Assembly (NCBI RefSeq): GCF_010672525.1
Contig: NZ_JAAHGH010000018.1
Location: 1-64,000 of the forward strand
Reading direction: 5' to 3'
Origin: Okeania sp. SIO2B3
GTDB taxonomy: Bacteria > Cyanobacteriota > Cyanobacteriia > Cyanobacteriales > Microcoleaceae
DNA: 64,000 nucleotides
Shown one piece after another: positions 8,818 to 18,689 of the stretch. Positions within the stretch are counted from its first letter, which is position 1; each line of letters starts with the position of its first letter. The notes under the pieces were generated by a model, which was not told the origin of the DNA, made no database searches, and worked only from the letters and a program-made list of their open reading frames with translations. Both the position numbers and the translations under genes were made by a program.

Positions 8818-11259
8818 CTAACTTCTGACTTCACCATCAGACCACTTCCAATTAACGATATCAGGTCGGTCAATACCATGCTCATAAGCATAATTTTGAC
8901 AAGCTATTTGCTCATTGCGGAATTTTTCCTTCGCATGAGCACCTGCAACCTTTAGCTTCTCTACTCGGTCAATCACATCCATCGCAATACTGAAGCGATC
9001 GATATTGTTCCGAATAGCTAATTCCAAAGGCGTATTAATATTACCCTTTTCCTTATAACCCCTTACATGGAGATTATCGTGATTAGTGCGACGGTAAGTA
9101 TAACGGTGAATCAACCAAGGATAACCGTGGAAATTAAAGATAATTGGCTTATCCAGAGTAAACAAAGTATCAAAATCGCGATCACTCAATCCATGAGGAT
9201 GCTCCGTATCTGGTTGTAACTTAAACAAATCAATCACATTGATAAAGCGAATCTTCAAGTCAGGGAAAGCTTCTTGCAACATCATATTAGCAGCCAAAGC
9301 TTCCTTCGTAGGAATATCACCAGCAGTTGCCAATACAACATCAGGTTCCACTCCCTGATCGTTACTTGCCCAATCCCAAATACCAATACCCTTAGTACAA
9401 TGCTTAATAGCAGCATCCATATCCATGTACTGCAAATGCTTCTGTTTGTCAGCAACAATCACATTAACATAGTTTTTACTCCGCAAACAATGGTCTGTAA
9501 CCGACAGCAAACAATTAACATCAGGTGGTAGATATATCCGAGTTACATCCGGTGTCTTATTAGAAATCACATCTAGGAAACCAGGATCTTGGTGAGTAAA
9601 ACCATTGTGGTCTTGTCGCCAAACAGTTGAAGTAATCAATATATTAAGAGAAGGAATTTTTTCACGCCAACTAAGCTCATTACACTTCTCTATCCACTTA
9701 GCGTGTTGACCCACCATCGAACCAATAACATGAGCAAATGCTTCATAGGTAGAGAAAAAGACGTGTCTTCCAGTCAAGATATATCCTTCCATCCAACCTT
9801 CAAGAGTATGTTCGCTCAACATTTCCATCACGCGACCATCACGCGCAAGCTCTCCACCATCTAAATCTTCCGGTAGAAATTCTGCCATCCAAGTCTTCTT
9901 ACTGACTTCATAAATAGCACTTAGTCTATTAGAAGTATTTTCATCGGGCCCGAATACCCGGAAATTAGTCATGTTATTACCCATGACATCTCGGAGAAAC
10001 ACACCCAAAGGACGAGTATTTTCTGCCTCTATTGTTCCAGGTTTATCTATCTGTATGCCATATTCCTGGAAATTAGGCATATTCAACTCTTTGCAGAGGA
10101 GTCCGCCATTAGCATTAGGGTTCGCACTCATCCGACGGGCACCATAAGGAGCTAATTCTCGCAATTCTGCTAATAATTTACCATTGGCATCAAAAAGTTC
10201 CTCTGGCTTGTAGCTACGCATCCACTCTTCCAGAATTTTGAGGTGTTCTGGATTTTTAGCAACATCAGTCATCGGTACTTGGTGTGCCCGCCAGAAACCT
10301 TCAATTTTGTGGCCATCAATTTCTGATGGTGCAGACCATCCCTTGGGAGTTCGGAATACAATCATCGGCCAGCGTGGCAACTCAGCATTGCCCGAACTTC
10401 TAGCTTGTTGTTGAATATTTTTAATTTCTTGAACACAATGGTCTAAAGTAGCTGCCATTGCTTGGTGCATACTATCTGGGTCAGACCCCTCCACAAAATA
10501 GGGTTCATAGCCATAACCCAAAAACAGATTTCTTAAATCTTCGTGGCTAATTCTAGATAAAATTGTTGGGTTATTAATCTTGTACCCATTCAAGTGCAAA
10601 ATTGGCAGAATAGCACCGTCTGTAATTGGATTAATAAATTTGTTAGAGTGCCAGGATGTAGCCAGAGGTCCTGTCTCGGACTCACCATCCCCAACAACTG
10701 GTACACAAATTAAATTTGGATTATCCAGAATTGCACCTGTAGCATGAGAAAGTACATAACCAAGTTCACCTCCCTCATGGATAGAACCTGGAGTTTCTGG
10801 CGTACAGTGACTACCAATACCACCAGGAAAAGAGAACTGTTTGAAGAATTTTTCTAAACCTTGTACATCTTGACTTTTATCTGGATAGACTTCTGAGTAA
10901 GTATCCTCTAAATAGGTTGGAGCTAGGACTCCTGGTGCGCCATGTCCTGGACCGGACATAAAAATCATATCGAGGTCAAATTTTTTGATAACCCGGTTAA
11001 GATGTATCCATATAAAGGCTTGACCAGAACTTGACCCCCAGTGTCCCAAAATGCGACTCTTAATTTGTTCAGGTTTTAGAGGTTCCTGTAGGAGAGGATT
11101 CTTTTTCAGGTAAATCATCCCTACCATTAAATAGCAACAAGCACGCCAAAAAGCTTGCATTTTTTGGACTTCATCAGGGCTGAGAGGTGTGCCTTCAACT
11201 GTTGAACGCGCCTGGCCAAAAGCACTGATCGAAGCTATTCTTTCTGGTGTTGATACCAT
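8818..11259 (-). CDS. xfp: Phosphoketolase (xylulose-5-P/fructose-6-P)
   Basis: 813 aa, full length for the XFP family. This thiamine-diphosphate enzyme cleaves xylulose 5-phosphate or fructose 6-phosphate to acetyl phosphate plus glyceraldehyde 3-phosphate or erythrose 4-phosphate. Visible signatures are [18 protein letters not shown] (about residue 80), the cofactor motif [24 protein letters not shown] (about 190), [17 protein letters not shown] in the pyrimidine-binding domain and a C-terminal domain ending [17 protein letters not shown]. The start [15 protein letters not shown] is the only good ATG. In cyanobacteria the enzyme supports fermentation and acetate or acetyl-CoA supply in the dark or at high CO2. 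D-LDH lies downstream on the same strand. One track-length frame on the opposite strand is a shadow. Confidence 0.97.
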   Translation of the reverse strand: MVSTPERIASISAFGQARSTVEGTPLSPDEVQKMQAFWRACCYLMVGMIYLKKNPLLQEPLKPEQIKSRILGHWGSSSGQAFIWIHLNRVIKKFDLDMIFMSGPGHGAPGVLAPTYLEDTYSEVYPDKSQDVQGLEKFFKQFSFPGGIGSHCTPETPGSIHEGGELGYVLSHATGAILDNPNLICVPVVGDGESETGPLATSWHSNKFINPITDGAILPILHLNGYKINNPTILSRISHEDLRNLFLGYGYEPYFVEGSDPDSMHQAMAATLDHCVQEIKNIQQQARSSGNAELPRWPMIVFRTPKGWSAPSEIDGHKIEGFWRAHQVPMTDVAKNPEHLKILEEWMRSYKPEELFDANGKLLAELRELAPYGARRMSANPNANGGLLCKELNMPNFQEYGIQIDKPGTIEAENTRPLGVFLRDVMGNNMTNFRVFGPDENTSNRLSAIYEVSKKTWMAEFLPEDLDGGELARDGRVMEMLSEHTLEGWMEGYILTGRHVFFSTYEAFAHVIGSMVGQHAKWIEKCNELSWREKIPSLNILITSTVWRQDHNGFTHQDPGFLDVISNKTPDVTRIYLPPDVNCLLSVTDHCLRSKNYVNVIVADKQKHLQYMDMDAAIKHCTKGIGIWDWASNDQGVEPDVVLATAGDIPTKEALAANMMLQEAFPDLKIRFINVIDLFKLQPDTEHPHGLSDRDFDTLFTLDKPIIFNFHGYPWLIHRYTYRRTNHDNLHVRGYKEKGNINTPLELAIRNNIDRFSIAMDVIDRVEKLKVAGAHAKEKFRNEQIACQNYAYEHGIDRPDIVNWKWSDGEVRS

Positions 11260-11385
11260 AATTTTTAGATTCCTTATACAAAATTCTACATTTTTGTCTT
11301 TAGTAAGCAGAGCAAATGTCCATTGCTAGGATTAAGTTGAGTTGAGCAATTTCAAACATTCATTCTTGTTTGTGCTTATCAAAAT

Positions 11386-11476
11386 CAGGACTTACGCAAA
11401 GGCACTATTTATAGAGTCCAAGTACTATTGGACAATAGTTTTGAGCGCTATATATGGCGTATCTGCGTAAGTCCTA
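11386..11476. mobile_element. MITE of the CAGGACTTACGCA family, 91 bp
   Basis: Perfect 12-bp ends AGGACTTACGCA / TGCGTAAGTCCT and a 5-bp duplication AAAAT (11381-11385, 11477-11481). It is the inverted near-copy of 5277-5367. It lies 126 bases upstream of the phosphoketolase start. Confidence 0.92.
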
Positions 11477-11761
11477 AAAATAATATGGGTCGCGCAACCC
11501 CACCTTTTAAGGCGCAATATTTTTGGAGAGTTGCTCACAATTCCCTATTTCCCCTCCTGAGAGGGGGAGGGGGCGAGGGGTGGGTTAACTTCTGACTTCT
11601 GACTTCTGATTTCGTAAAAGTGGAGGTGACATGGCTATACTAATATGCCGATCTAGGTACAAATAACTATAATTCACTTCTACAATAAAACTGTCATAAA
11701 AATAATTAAAATTTAGTTAAATTTAGTATTTATAATTATTATCTTTATTCAATGGAAAAAA
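11477..11761. other. Intergenic repeat debris
   Basis: Contains a GC-rich palindrome-like run (CCCCTCCTGAGAGGGG), a TTCTGAC heptad run near 11590-11610 and AT-rich sequence. No gene. Confidence 0.4.
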
Positions 11762-12033
11762 GTAAGCATTTCCTGCGGAATGCTGCGCAAACAGCTATTA
11801 GCCGTCAGCTAGCCTCCTCCGGAGGAACTGCGGACTTCAGCAATAAGACTTTGTGCTTAAGGACGGGGTTGAAATCAATACAGACTTTGGAGCTGATTTT
11901 TGTAGTAAGATTTTTCCTTTCTCAATTAATAAAGCTTTTATCACTCACTAAAAGCAATAGCTGATAGCTGATAGCTGAAGTCCGCAGTTCCTCCGATAGG
12001 AGGCTAGCTGATAGCTGACCGCTGAATGCTTAC
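11762..12033. repeat. MITE, GTAAGCATT family, 272 bp
   Basis: Long imperfect inverted ends of about 60 bases beginning GTAAGCATT, each including a CCTCC..GGAGGAACTGCGGACTTCA arm. Perfect 8-bp duplication GGAAAAAA (11754-11761, 12034-12041). It is the left neighbour of the IS607-type element; a copy in the same orientation lies at its right (13934). Confidence 0.88.
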
Positions 12034-12170
12034 GGAAAAAATAATAATAGATATATACCAATATTCATATATACCAATTATGTTATAGGTGCTAAGACTA
12101 GGTTTTAGAAACCCTGGCAATTTCTTGCAAATAGTGCAATAGTAGAAGATGAAAACATCAACAAAAGGAA

Positions 12171-12569
12171 ATGGTAAAAAATTGTGTCACGCCAGAGGAG
12201 AAGATATGCATGTGTCAATGTGAATATCTCCAATCCCAATACTCTGATGGAGAGCTTGTCAAAGAAGTTGGAGGAAGACTTAACTACAAACGAAAAAAAA
12301 TGCTTACCATATTGGAACAGGTCATGTCAGGAAATGTCCAATCTATTGTGGTCACATACAAAGATAGGTTCTTTTGATTTGGCTTCGATTTGCGAATCTG
12401 GTTCTGCACCCTACACTCTGGCCAAATCCTGGTTCACGGCAGAGTTGAATTTTCTCCCGTTTGCGCAGCATTCCGTTTCGCAGCATCTGTGTTGGAAAGG
12501 AAACCCGAAATGGTTGAAGACATCCTTTCAATCCTCCACTGTTTCTGTGCAAGATTGTATTCATCTTAA
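12171..12569 (+). pseudogene. IS607-type serine recombinase (tnpA), truncated and interrupted
   Basis: In one frame it reads ...EYLQSQYSDGELVKEVGG.LNYKRKKMLTILEQVMSGNVQSIVVTYKDR, then a TGA at 12375-12377, then FGFDL...FCTLHSGQILVHG...LERKPEMVEDILSILHCFCARLYSS. These are the middle and end of the IS607 serine recombinase that normally moves the element. The N-terminal MerR-like DNA-binding part and the catalytic Ser region are missing, and one in-frame stop is present. The gene overlaps the start of tnpB by about 23 bases, as in intact IS607 elements. It cannot make an active transposase. Confidence 0.8.
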
Positions 12570-13767
12570 ATCTCTGCGTATCAGAGTTTACCCAGAAAAA
12601 AATCTCCATCAAATTTGGAAAAAGTGGTTAGCAGCAAGTAGATATTGCTTTAATCAAGCCATAGCTTATCAACGAAAACATGGGTTGATTTCAAAGTATG
12701 ATTTGCGCAAAGTTGTATTGAAGAATGAAAGTTTACCAGATTGGATAAAAGAATCACCATACCATCTTAAAGTTAACGCAATTTATGATGCTAATACTGC
12801 ATTTAAAACTAGCCGTAAAAGTGGAACTAAACAGCAAAATTGCGGAAAATTTCGTTCGATTAGAGACCGAATACAATCAATTAAATTTAGAGTCGAAGAC
12901 TTTAAAAAAGGTACTTGGTTGCCATCAGTAACGAAAGGATTAAATATCCAAGCATCAGAACCAATTCCGACTATTAATGTTGAATACCAACAAAAACAAA
13001 AAAGTGGGACATATAAAACTTGCATGAGAGAAAAATCTTGGAATGCAGAGACTCAGTTGGTTTATGACAAAAAACGCTGGTTTGCCGTATTTCCAAAAGA
13101 GTTTAAACCAGAAACATCTAGTAGTCAATCCATCATAGCTTTAGACCCTGGTGTTCGCAGTTTTCTAACGGGATTTGATGGAGAAAAGTTGATCGATATA
13201 GGCAAGGGCGACATTACCAGAATCTTTCGATTGGGGCAGCATATTGACAAACTAATATCTACCAGAGGTGCATTAAAAGGTAGTCAAAATAAGTATAAAA
13301 GACAGGGATTAAACAAAAAAATTAATAGGTTGTTGATTAGGATAAAAAACCTCATAGATGAAGTTCATAAAAAAGTAGCAAAATGGTTAACGAGTGAGTA
13401 TCGCGTCATATTTATCCCTACTTTTGAGTCATCCCAAATGGTTGCCAAGTCAGGAAAGAAGAAACGCCAACTTAACTCGACAACAGTTCGCCAAATGCTA
13501 AATTGGGCACATTATCGTTTCAAACAAACTCTGAAGTTCCACGGTTTAAAACGAGGCACAACCGTAATAGATGTAACTGAGGAATATACTTCCAAAACTT
13601 GTACTCATTGCGGTCATGTTCATCAAAATTTAGGAGGATCGAAGCATTTTAAATGTCCGCATTGCGGTCATTCAATGCCAAGAGATTGGAATGGCGCTTT
13701 GGGGATATTCCTCAAAGCATTGCGAGATACCGCCAGTGTCGATGGTTCTGCCGTCACACTGCTATGA
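12547..13767 (+). CDS. tnpB: TnpB, RNA-guided nuclease of an IS607-type element
   Basis: The open frame reaches back to 12184, but residues before 12547 lie in the tnpA gene's alternate frame. I choose the GTG at 12547, which gives 406 aa, normal for TnpB. RuvC-I Asp is in IIALDPGVRSF, RuvC-II Glu in VIFIPTFESSQM and RuvC-III Asp in MPRDWNGALGIF. A zinc ribbon CTHCGH...CPHCGH lies between the last two, so the catalytic triad and metal site are intact. TnpB uses an omega RNA from the element's right end to cut DNA and favour element retention. With tnpA dead, it is an orphan nuclease that could move only if helped in trans. The exact start is uncertain. Confidence 0.9.
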   Translation: MQDCIHLKSLRIRVYPEKNLHQIWKKWLAASRYCFNQAIAYQRKHGLISKYDLRKVVLKNESLPDWIKESPYHLKVNAIYDANTAFKTSRKSGTKQQNCGKFRSIRDRIQSIKFRVEDFKKGTWLPSVTKGLNIQASEPIPTINVEYQQKQKSGTYKTCMREKSWNAETQLVYDKKRWFAVFPKEFKPETSSSQSIIALDPGVRSFLTGFDGEKLIDIGKGDITRIFRLGQHIDKLISTRGALKGSQNKYKRQGLNKKINRLLIRIKNLIDEVHKKVAKWLTSEYRVIFIPTFESSQMVAKSGKKKRQLNSTTVRQMLNWAHYRFKQTLKFHGLKRGTTVIDVTEEYTSKTCTHCGHVHQNLGGSKHFKCPHCGHSMPRDWNGALGIFLKALRDTASVDGSAVTLL

Positions 13768-13818
13768 ACGGTTTTCCTGACTTTTGCCGGGAATTGCCGG
13801 GCTTGATGTATCTGATAG

Positions 13819-13858
13819 AATGCCCTATTCTATAAGGGGCGTTCATTATATTTTTTTT
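13819..13858 (+). terminator. Hairpin and T-run after tnpB (possible omega-RNA 3' region)
   Basis: An imperfect stem AATGCCCT (13819-13826) / AGGGGCGTT (13834-13842) is followed within ten bases by eight T. It may be a terminator or the structured end of the TnpB guide RNA. IS607 omega RNAs lie at the tnpB 3' end, but the boundary cannot be fixed by eye. Confidence 0.4.
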
Positions 13859-13933
13859 ATTATGTTTAATTAATTCAGCTTATTTGATAAATTTTAACTA
13901 CTATGATTTTGATTGTCTCATACCTTGTTTTTG

Positions 13934-14121
13934 GTAAGCATTTCCTGCGGAATGCTGCGCAAACAGCTATTAGCTGTCAGCTGTCAGCTGTCATAACGGG
14001 GTTTTAATGAATATAGACTGTTTTAACCAGTTTTTGTAGTAAGTATAAATTCTAACTGAATTAGTAAAGCTTTTATCTAAAAATAAAAACAATAGCTGAT
14101 AGCTGACGGCTGAATGCTTAC
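13934..14121. repeat. MITE, GTAAGCATT family, 188 bp
   Basis: Ends GTAAGCATTTCCTGCGG and GGCTGAATGCTTAC. The flanking octamers TGTTTTTG and AGTTTAAG agree at only five of eight bases, so this looks like an older insertion. Its interior matches the copy at 47967-48133 (ATAACGGGGTTTTAATGAAT). Confidence 0.8.
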
Positions 14122-14162
14122 AGTTTAAGTCTCTAATTTAGCTTGATTTTTAGCTACTTTAA

Positions 14163-14861
14163 CTAATGTTTTTTGTGTAATTCTGTCATAGAAAGTTCTA
14201 TATCATCAGTAAGTATCTTCGCCGCTTGCTTTGTAGAATAATCAAGATAATCTTTGACTTCTAAAGGAGATCCTATATTAATCTTAACACCACACCGCCA
14301 AGGTGGAGGAGCTGGGCGATCGTATAAAATGCTAATAGGAATAATTTTTAGATTAATTTCTTTTTTGCTAGATATTGCCTGTAGTGCTATGCGAGCAACT
14401 CCTAATTGAATCGGATAAATTTTGTGTTCTTCTGGATATATTCTTCCTTCAGGAAATACTACTAACATTTCCTGATTTTTTAGGAGTTGAACACTATGGC
14501 GAATACTAGAAATTCCCGGATGATCGCGATCGATAGGAAACCCACCCAAACGACGAATAAACCAACCTTGAAAACCTAGTGTTTGTTCTTCAGAGACCAT
14601 ATATCGAAGTTTACGGTTAGTCACAAACAAACCTGCTGCATAAGCTATGATTATAGGGTCCCAGCGAGAACGGTGAGTAGGTGCAAGAATAATTGCATCT
14701 GTTTTTGGTATATTTTTTTGACCTTTGATTTCTATTTTGAAATAAAATGGTACTAATATACAGCATGACAAAAAGTAAGTTAGTGGAGTTAGCCAAGGTG
14801 AAAACTCAGAGGTAACTTCCGGAGATACTCGATCATTCTTAGGTTTATTGTTTTTAGTCAT
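14163..14861 (-). CDS. 1-acyl-sn-glycerol-3-phosphate acyltransferase family protein (PlsC-like)
   Basis: 232 aa. A hydrophobic segment is near residues 22-43 (LTYFLSCCILVPFYFKI), followed by the acyltransferase block I APTHRSRWDPI (HX4D catalytic motif) and block III VVFPEGRIYPE. It would transfer a fatty acyl group to lysophosphatidate at the inner membrane in phospholipid/glycolipid synthesis. Block I has THRSRWD where the commonest form is NHxSxxD, a variant seen in cyanobacterial paralogues. The precise acceptor is not certain. It is a single gene with repeats on both sides. Confidence 0.9.
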   Translation of the reverse strand: MTKNNKPKNDRVSPEVTSEFSPWLTPLTYFLSCCILVPFYFKIEIKGQKNIPKTDAIILAPTHRSRWDPIIIAYAAGLFVTNRKLRYMVSEEQTLGFQGWFIRRLGGFPIDRDHPGISSIRHSVQLLKNQEMLVVFPEGRIYPEEHKIYPIQLGVARIALQAISSKKEINLKIIPISILYDRPAPPPWRCGVKINIGSPLEVKDYLDYSTKQAAKILTDDIELSMTELHKKH

Positions 14862-15068
14862 TGGTGGTGTAAAGGTAAGAAGAAGTTTACAGGGGAAATA
14901 TTTATATTGTCGTACAGTATTTTAACAGACTCGATCTTTTTTTTAAGGGTGCTGAAGCTAATACTTAATCCGGTTTACTTATGCTATTGATGAAAGCACA
15001 CAGCTCGATATCTCGATATATTAATATTAGAACAACAGTTATTGGTTGAGTATTTTGGGTCTTAACTA

Positions 15069-15290
15069 GGGTTTGCTGATTAAATCTAAAAGCATTGACA
15101 TATAAAGGTTGAGCGCATTTTTTAGTGAAAAAAGTCCAAGCTTAATGGTCGTAATGGTTCAAAAAAGAGCGCGTTTTAGGCGCATAGTTGCACAGAATAA
15201 TCCCTTGATTATTCTTCTTCCTACCTCCTCTATAAATTCCCCGTTCCTCCTGTCTTCCCCTCCATCGGAGATGCTACCGGATTTGATATA
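15069..15290. repeat. Truncated GGGTTTGCTGATT-family element
   Basis: The left end and about 200 bases match the family (GGGTTTGCTGATTAAATC, GCGCATAGTTG.ACAGAA). The right end is replaced by ACCGGATTTGATA, the right end of a TTA/TAA-group MITE. It is either a recombinant or a nested insertion followed by deletion. Confidence 0.6.
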
Positions 15291-15438
15291 AACTACACAC
15301 TCGCGCACCACAACCCTAGTAGTGGTATTCGATGAAACGTCCCTACTGTGTTCTACTTAAATGAAAACTTCTCTAGGAGTAGCGATCGCTACCTTCATGC
15401 AACAAAGCCATTTCATTGTATCACAAATAGCAATACTA

Positions 15439-15543
15439 TACCAAATCCGGTTATCGAAAGTCCGTTTTTCGCTCTTACTCTCTCACCCCTCTGCTTTCTG
15501 CCTTGCCCTCATAATAAAGCTTCTGTCTAAACCGGATTTGGTA
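15439..15543. repeat. MITE, TTA/TAA group, 105 bp
   Basis: Near-perfect ends TACCAAATCCGGTT / AACCGGATTTGGTA, flanked by CTA and TTA. No coding capacity. Confidence 0.75.
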
Positions 15544-15808
15544 TTATATCCTGCTACCTGAGCGGACTGGATTTAACTGGCAGATTAAGAATTGAGTTTA
15601 AGACTCCACCAAATCTTTAATGATCGGAATTATCGCCACAATTAACTCTTTCTCAGATCAGCTACTATAGGATAGGTCGCGACAGTCTTGCAACCATAAT
15701 GGTACTGATTAAACTTGGGACAAATTACCTAATCATGTCAGCTACGATCGCCTCTACTCCAATTAAAAGAAATAGGATGGATTTCGGTTTCTTTCCTACT
15801 TATATCAA

Positions 15809-15920
15809 CAGGACTTACGCAAATTGACTTTTAAACCACTATCTGTAGGGGCGAATGGTATTGGCTAACGCCAAGGTCCGAAGGGCGCCCTCCCTATATG
15901 TATAGTCTCTGCGTAAGTCC
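15809..15920. mobile_element. MITE of the CAGGACTTACGCA family, 112 bp
   Basis: Ends CAGGACTTACGCA / TGCGTAAGTCCTG and perfect 5-bp duplication ATCAA (15804-15808, 15921-15925). Its interior differs from the 91-bp subfamily and matches the 8086 copy. Confidence 0.92.
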
Positions 15921-15946
15921 TGATCAAGTAACATTAATTAACCGCA

Positions 15947-15974
15947 ATGTAGGGAGGTTGCATACAACCTCCCT
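15947..15974. repeat. Perfect 12-bp hairpin repeat
   Basis: GTAGGGAGGTTG (15947-15958), loop CATA, CAACCTCCCTAC (15963-15974). A diverged copy with a CATG loop is at about 25354-25381. It is a small dispersed palindromic repeat of cyanobacterial type. Confidence 0.7.
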
Positions 15975-16288
15975 ACCAGGTTGGGTAAAGATTGTTGGTG
16001 TTGCTGAATAAATGTATGATTTCATAGGAGTCAGGAGGACTGAGTCAGTAGTTATAAAGAAGTTTTTCGGAGACTAAATAGGAGGAAATAGCTATAATTT
16101 GCACTATTATTTTGGCTGAAAATTTACCCAAAGTTGAATTTCATACCTTAAATCAGCAACACCAGATTGTTGATTATAGTTATTTAATGAGACATGATAT
16201 TACAGTTTTTTCCACTCCCCATCTCCCTATCTCCCCATCTCCCCTAGCTAACTTATTATTCTTCAATGCTTCTAGAATGCTTCTAGAA

Positions 16289-16921
16289 TTATCTAAACTG
16301 AGGACCGCCCACCCAACAAACAAGTGCCCATCTCTTACCTTGAGTAATAGGTGTTACTTCATGGAGTATTATAGAAGGAAATAAAACCATTGTTCCTCTT
16401 TCTTTTGGTAATTTTTCTGGGTCTCTGTTAGTATACAACTTCAATTGTGAACCTTCATAATCTTGAGGATTGGAAAGTTGGATCGAGATAGAAATTTTGC
16501 GATAATAATAAATATCCCCATTATCTAGATGTTTATTATAATGATCCTGAATATTTTCCTGATTGTTACTAGCTTCATAACATAAAAGTTGTAAAGAATC
16601 AATAATACCGTAAATATCATAATTCCACCACTTATTATTGGCATATTTCACACTATTAGTTAACCTTTCCCACAGCCATCTGGTTGATGCCGAATAATTC
16701 ACACCCCAGGCTTTTACTTGACGAACCTCTGGTTTCAATTTTCCATCTACAGTAGGGTTTGATGGCTTTATCTGTTTTGATAAAGAAATAACCCAGTCAC
16801 ACTCTTTTTCTGTTAAAGCGCCCCAGTTTTCACCTGGTTGACAGAAATGCTCTTTTTGAGAAGCATCATAGCAAGCGTATGTAATTTGACGATACTTTTG
16901 TCCCGGAGAAATCCAAACCAT
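16289..16921 (-). CDS. 2OG-Fe(II) oxygenase, prolyl-hydroxylase-like (copy 2)
   Basis: 210 aa. Iron-binding triad: His and Asp in KHLDNGD and the distal His in IILHEVTP. A 2-oxoglutarate-binding Arg follows in GKRWALVCWVGGPQFR. The fold matches prolyl 4-hydroxylase/PKHD-type enzymes that use Fe(II), O2 and 2-oxoglutarate to hydroxylate a side chain; the substrate is unknown. It is a clear paralogue of the adjacent 16965-17597 gene in the same direction: same length and same opening (tyrosine-rich, CYDASQ..HFCQPGENWGA). A tandem duplication followed by divergence is the simplest reading. Confidence 0.87.
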   Translation of the reverse strand: MVWISPGQKYRQITYACYDASQKEHFCQPGENWGALTEKECDWVISLSKQIKPSNPTVDGKLKPEVRQVKAWGVNYSASTRWLWERLTNSVKYANNKWWNYDIYGIIDSLQLLCYEASNNQENIQDHYNKHLDNGDIYYYRKISISIQLSNPQDYEGSQLKLYTNRDPEKLPKERGTMVLFPSIILHEVTPITQGKRWALVCWVGGPQFR

Positions 16922-16964
16922 ATTTTCTCAATCCTACTTTATGAAAACTATTTATTTTTGCAAA

Positions 16965-17597
16965 TTATCGGAATTGAGGACCACTAATCCAACCAATAAG
17001 TTCCCATCTTTTACCTTCCATAATAGGCGTTACTTCATGCAAAATAAATGAAGGGAACATAATAATTGTTCCTTTATTTCTAGGTAATATTTGGGGATTT
17101 TCTTGTAAATACAAATTTAGTTTTGCGCCCTCATAAGTATTGGGATCGGATAATTCTACAGAAAAAGAAATTTTCCGACAAGAGAAAGGATATTCATTGT
17201 CTATATGTAAATCACAATTATCTTTAATTTGATTAGAACTATTTGTGCTGTCATAACAAAGGAGTTGTAGAGGCTCTATAATTCCCACAATATCATAATT
17301 CCACCAACGATTATTTGCTGTTATAATATTATTAATTAATCGTTGCCAAAGCCAATTTGTTGCTTCAGTTTGAGATATTTCCCAAGCATTAGTTTGACGA
17401 TAGTTCTGGTGAAGACCTTCAAACCGATGGCTTTTCTCCTTGAATAAATTTTGTGAATATGAGATAATCCATTCACACTCTTGTGCTGTAAAAGCGCCCC
17501 AATTTTCACCTTTTTGACAAAAATGACTTGGCTGACTACCATCGTAACAAGTGAATGGAGTTTGATTATATTTTTTCTCAGGATACATCCAAAACAT
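16965..17597 (-). CDS. 2OG-Fe(II) oxygenase, prolyl-hydroxylase-like (copy 1)
   Basis: 210 aa, first of the tandem pair in transcription order, with 43 bases to the next gene. Active-site residues are intact: His-x-Asp in LHIDNEYPF, distal His in ILHEVTPIMEGKRW and the Arg just after. The conserved frame CYDGSQPSHFCQKGENWGAFTAQECEWIIS resembles the N-terminal part of PKHD-type hydroxylases. Both copies keep all catalytic residues, so both are probably functional. The two differ most in the variable loop around residues 55-70, which may set substrate choice. Confidence 0.87.
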   Translation of the reverse strand: MFWMYPEKKYNQTPFTCYDGSQPSHFCQKGENWGAFTAQECEWIISYSQNLFKEKSHRFEGLHQNYRQTNAWEISQTEATNWLWQRLINNIITANNRWWNYDIVGIIEPLQLLCYDSTNSSNQIKDNCDLHIDNEYPFSCRKISFSVELSDPNTYEGAKLNLYLQENPQILPRNKGTIIMFPSFILHEVTPIMEGKRWELIGWISGPQFR

Positions 17598-17937
17598 CTT
17601 TTTTAATGCGTTGTCTATGTAATCTAATTAGTGTTGATGAATATCTAAGAAAATATTATAACAATTATCATGTATGAATTTTACAAAAAAGAAACTTAAA
17701 ATTTAGATTAAGGAGATATCTCCAATCCCATAAGCTACCTACTTTGATTGTTTCGGTTTTTTTATTCTTTCTTTATTTCTTCTATCTTGCTGCTCTGAAC
17801 TTCTAAAATGACTTGTTCCCAATATAGTTAGGACTTACGCGTTAGGAACGAGTTTTGGGCGTTTGAGATTGTTATCCTCAGGGACTGCTCCGCAAACATT
17901 GCCGCTCGCAATGACAGAATTAGGTTGCTTTGCGTAA

Positions 17938-18131
17938 TATCATGTCCGGTTAAACAGTTATAAATAAACGACTCCTGACTCAGGAGGACCGAGTCAGGAG
18001 TCAGATCAAATCCGGTTGAAGACTTATCATATATTTGGGGGTTGGGAGTAGGGGAGTAGGGGAGTAGGGGAGATTAAATATTGAAGTAATTTAAGAAATT
18101 ATAAACATATATTATATAACCGGATTCTATA
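17938..18131. repeat. MITE composite, TTA/TAA group
   Basis: Left end TATCATGTCCGGTTAAAC (flank TAA) and right end ATATAACCGGATTCTATA (flank TCA). Internally a second left end ATCAAATCCGGTTG occurs at 18005, so it is either nested or recombinant. It contains the GGAGGACCGAGTCAGGAG motif and a GGGGAGTAGGGGAGT heptad run. Confidence 0.6.
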
Positions 18132-18482
18132 TCAGGAGGAAATCAAGAAGAACAGGACTTACGCATGCTTGACCTTGAAAACACCAAATGAAAACTGTGA
18201 TAAATATACCTTTTCTTCTCAAATCCTGAGTAAAGTCATTTCATGGAACGTCAATATAGCAATGAGCGCTCAGGTATTTACAATGTCCAGCTCAAAATGC
18301 AGTAAGCGAAAAGGTGTACAAAAAATAATGTGTAAATATGCCAGCGCACATTGCTATACATTCTTTAAAAACATCAAAAACTCTGGAAAAATCACAATCG
18401 ATATTAGCAGTTGTAATACCAGGCTAACTTTACTGCTTCATAAAACCGATATAAAACGTCATATAGAGACATTTTAATGTTT

Positions 18483-18649
18483 ACCGAATAATTAATAATT
18501 AATAATTAATAATTAAATAATTCGCGCCTTGAAGCCTCCCCTTTTAAGGGGAAAAAAGAAATAATATTTCCTTATATTCAATTCCGTAACGGTTTTAACC
18601 AGAGGTAATTATCAATTATCCATTATCAATTATCAATTAATGAATTCCT
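18483..18649. repeat. AT-satellite repeat block (ACCGAATAATTAATAATT family)
   Basis: Tandem TAATAATTAA units, then GAAGCCTCCCCTTTTAAGGGG (a hairpin), ending in ATTATCAATTATCC units. Relatives are at 29297-29420 and 46316-46525. Confidence 0.65.
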
Positions 18650-18689
18650 GCTTTCCTACGGAATGCTACGCAAACAAATGAGACCATCG

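Larger units (their letters stand above)
17598..18689. other. Gene-free repeat-rich region
   Basis: Holds one end of a CAGGACTTACGCA-type repeat (17832), a TTA/TAA-group composite (17938-18131), another lone GGACTTACGCA end (18155) and an AT-satellite block (18483-18649). A 102-codon frame at 18169-18477 has no homology signal that I recognise and starts in a repeat end; I do not call it. Confidence 0.5.

Noticed and set aside
12184..12546. N-terminal extension of the tnpB frame
   Set aside because: This stretch is tnpA coding sequence in another frame; the resulting residues do not resemble TnpB.
12034..13933. Composite transposon formed by the two GTAAGCATT MITEs around tnpB
   Set aside because: The left MITE has its own complete 8-bp duplication and the right one does not share it, so independent insertions fit better.
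18169..18477. 102-codon frame
   Set aside because: Starts within a repeat end, unusual Cys/Ser/Lys composition, no recognisable domain.
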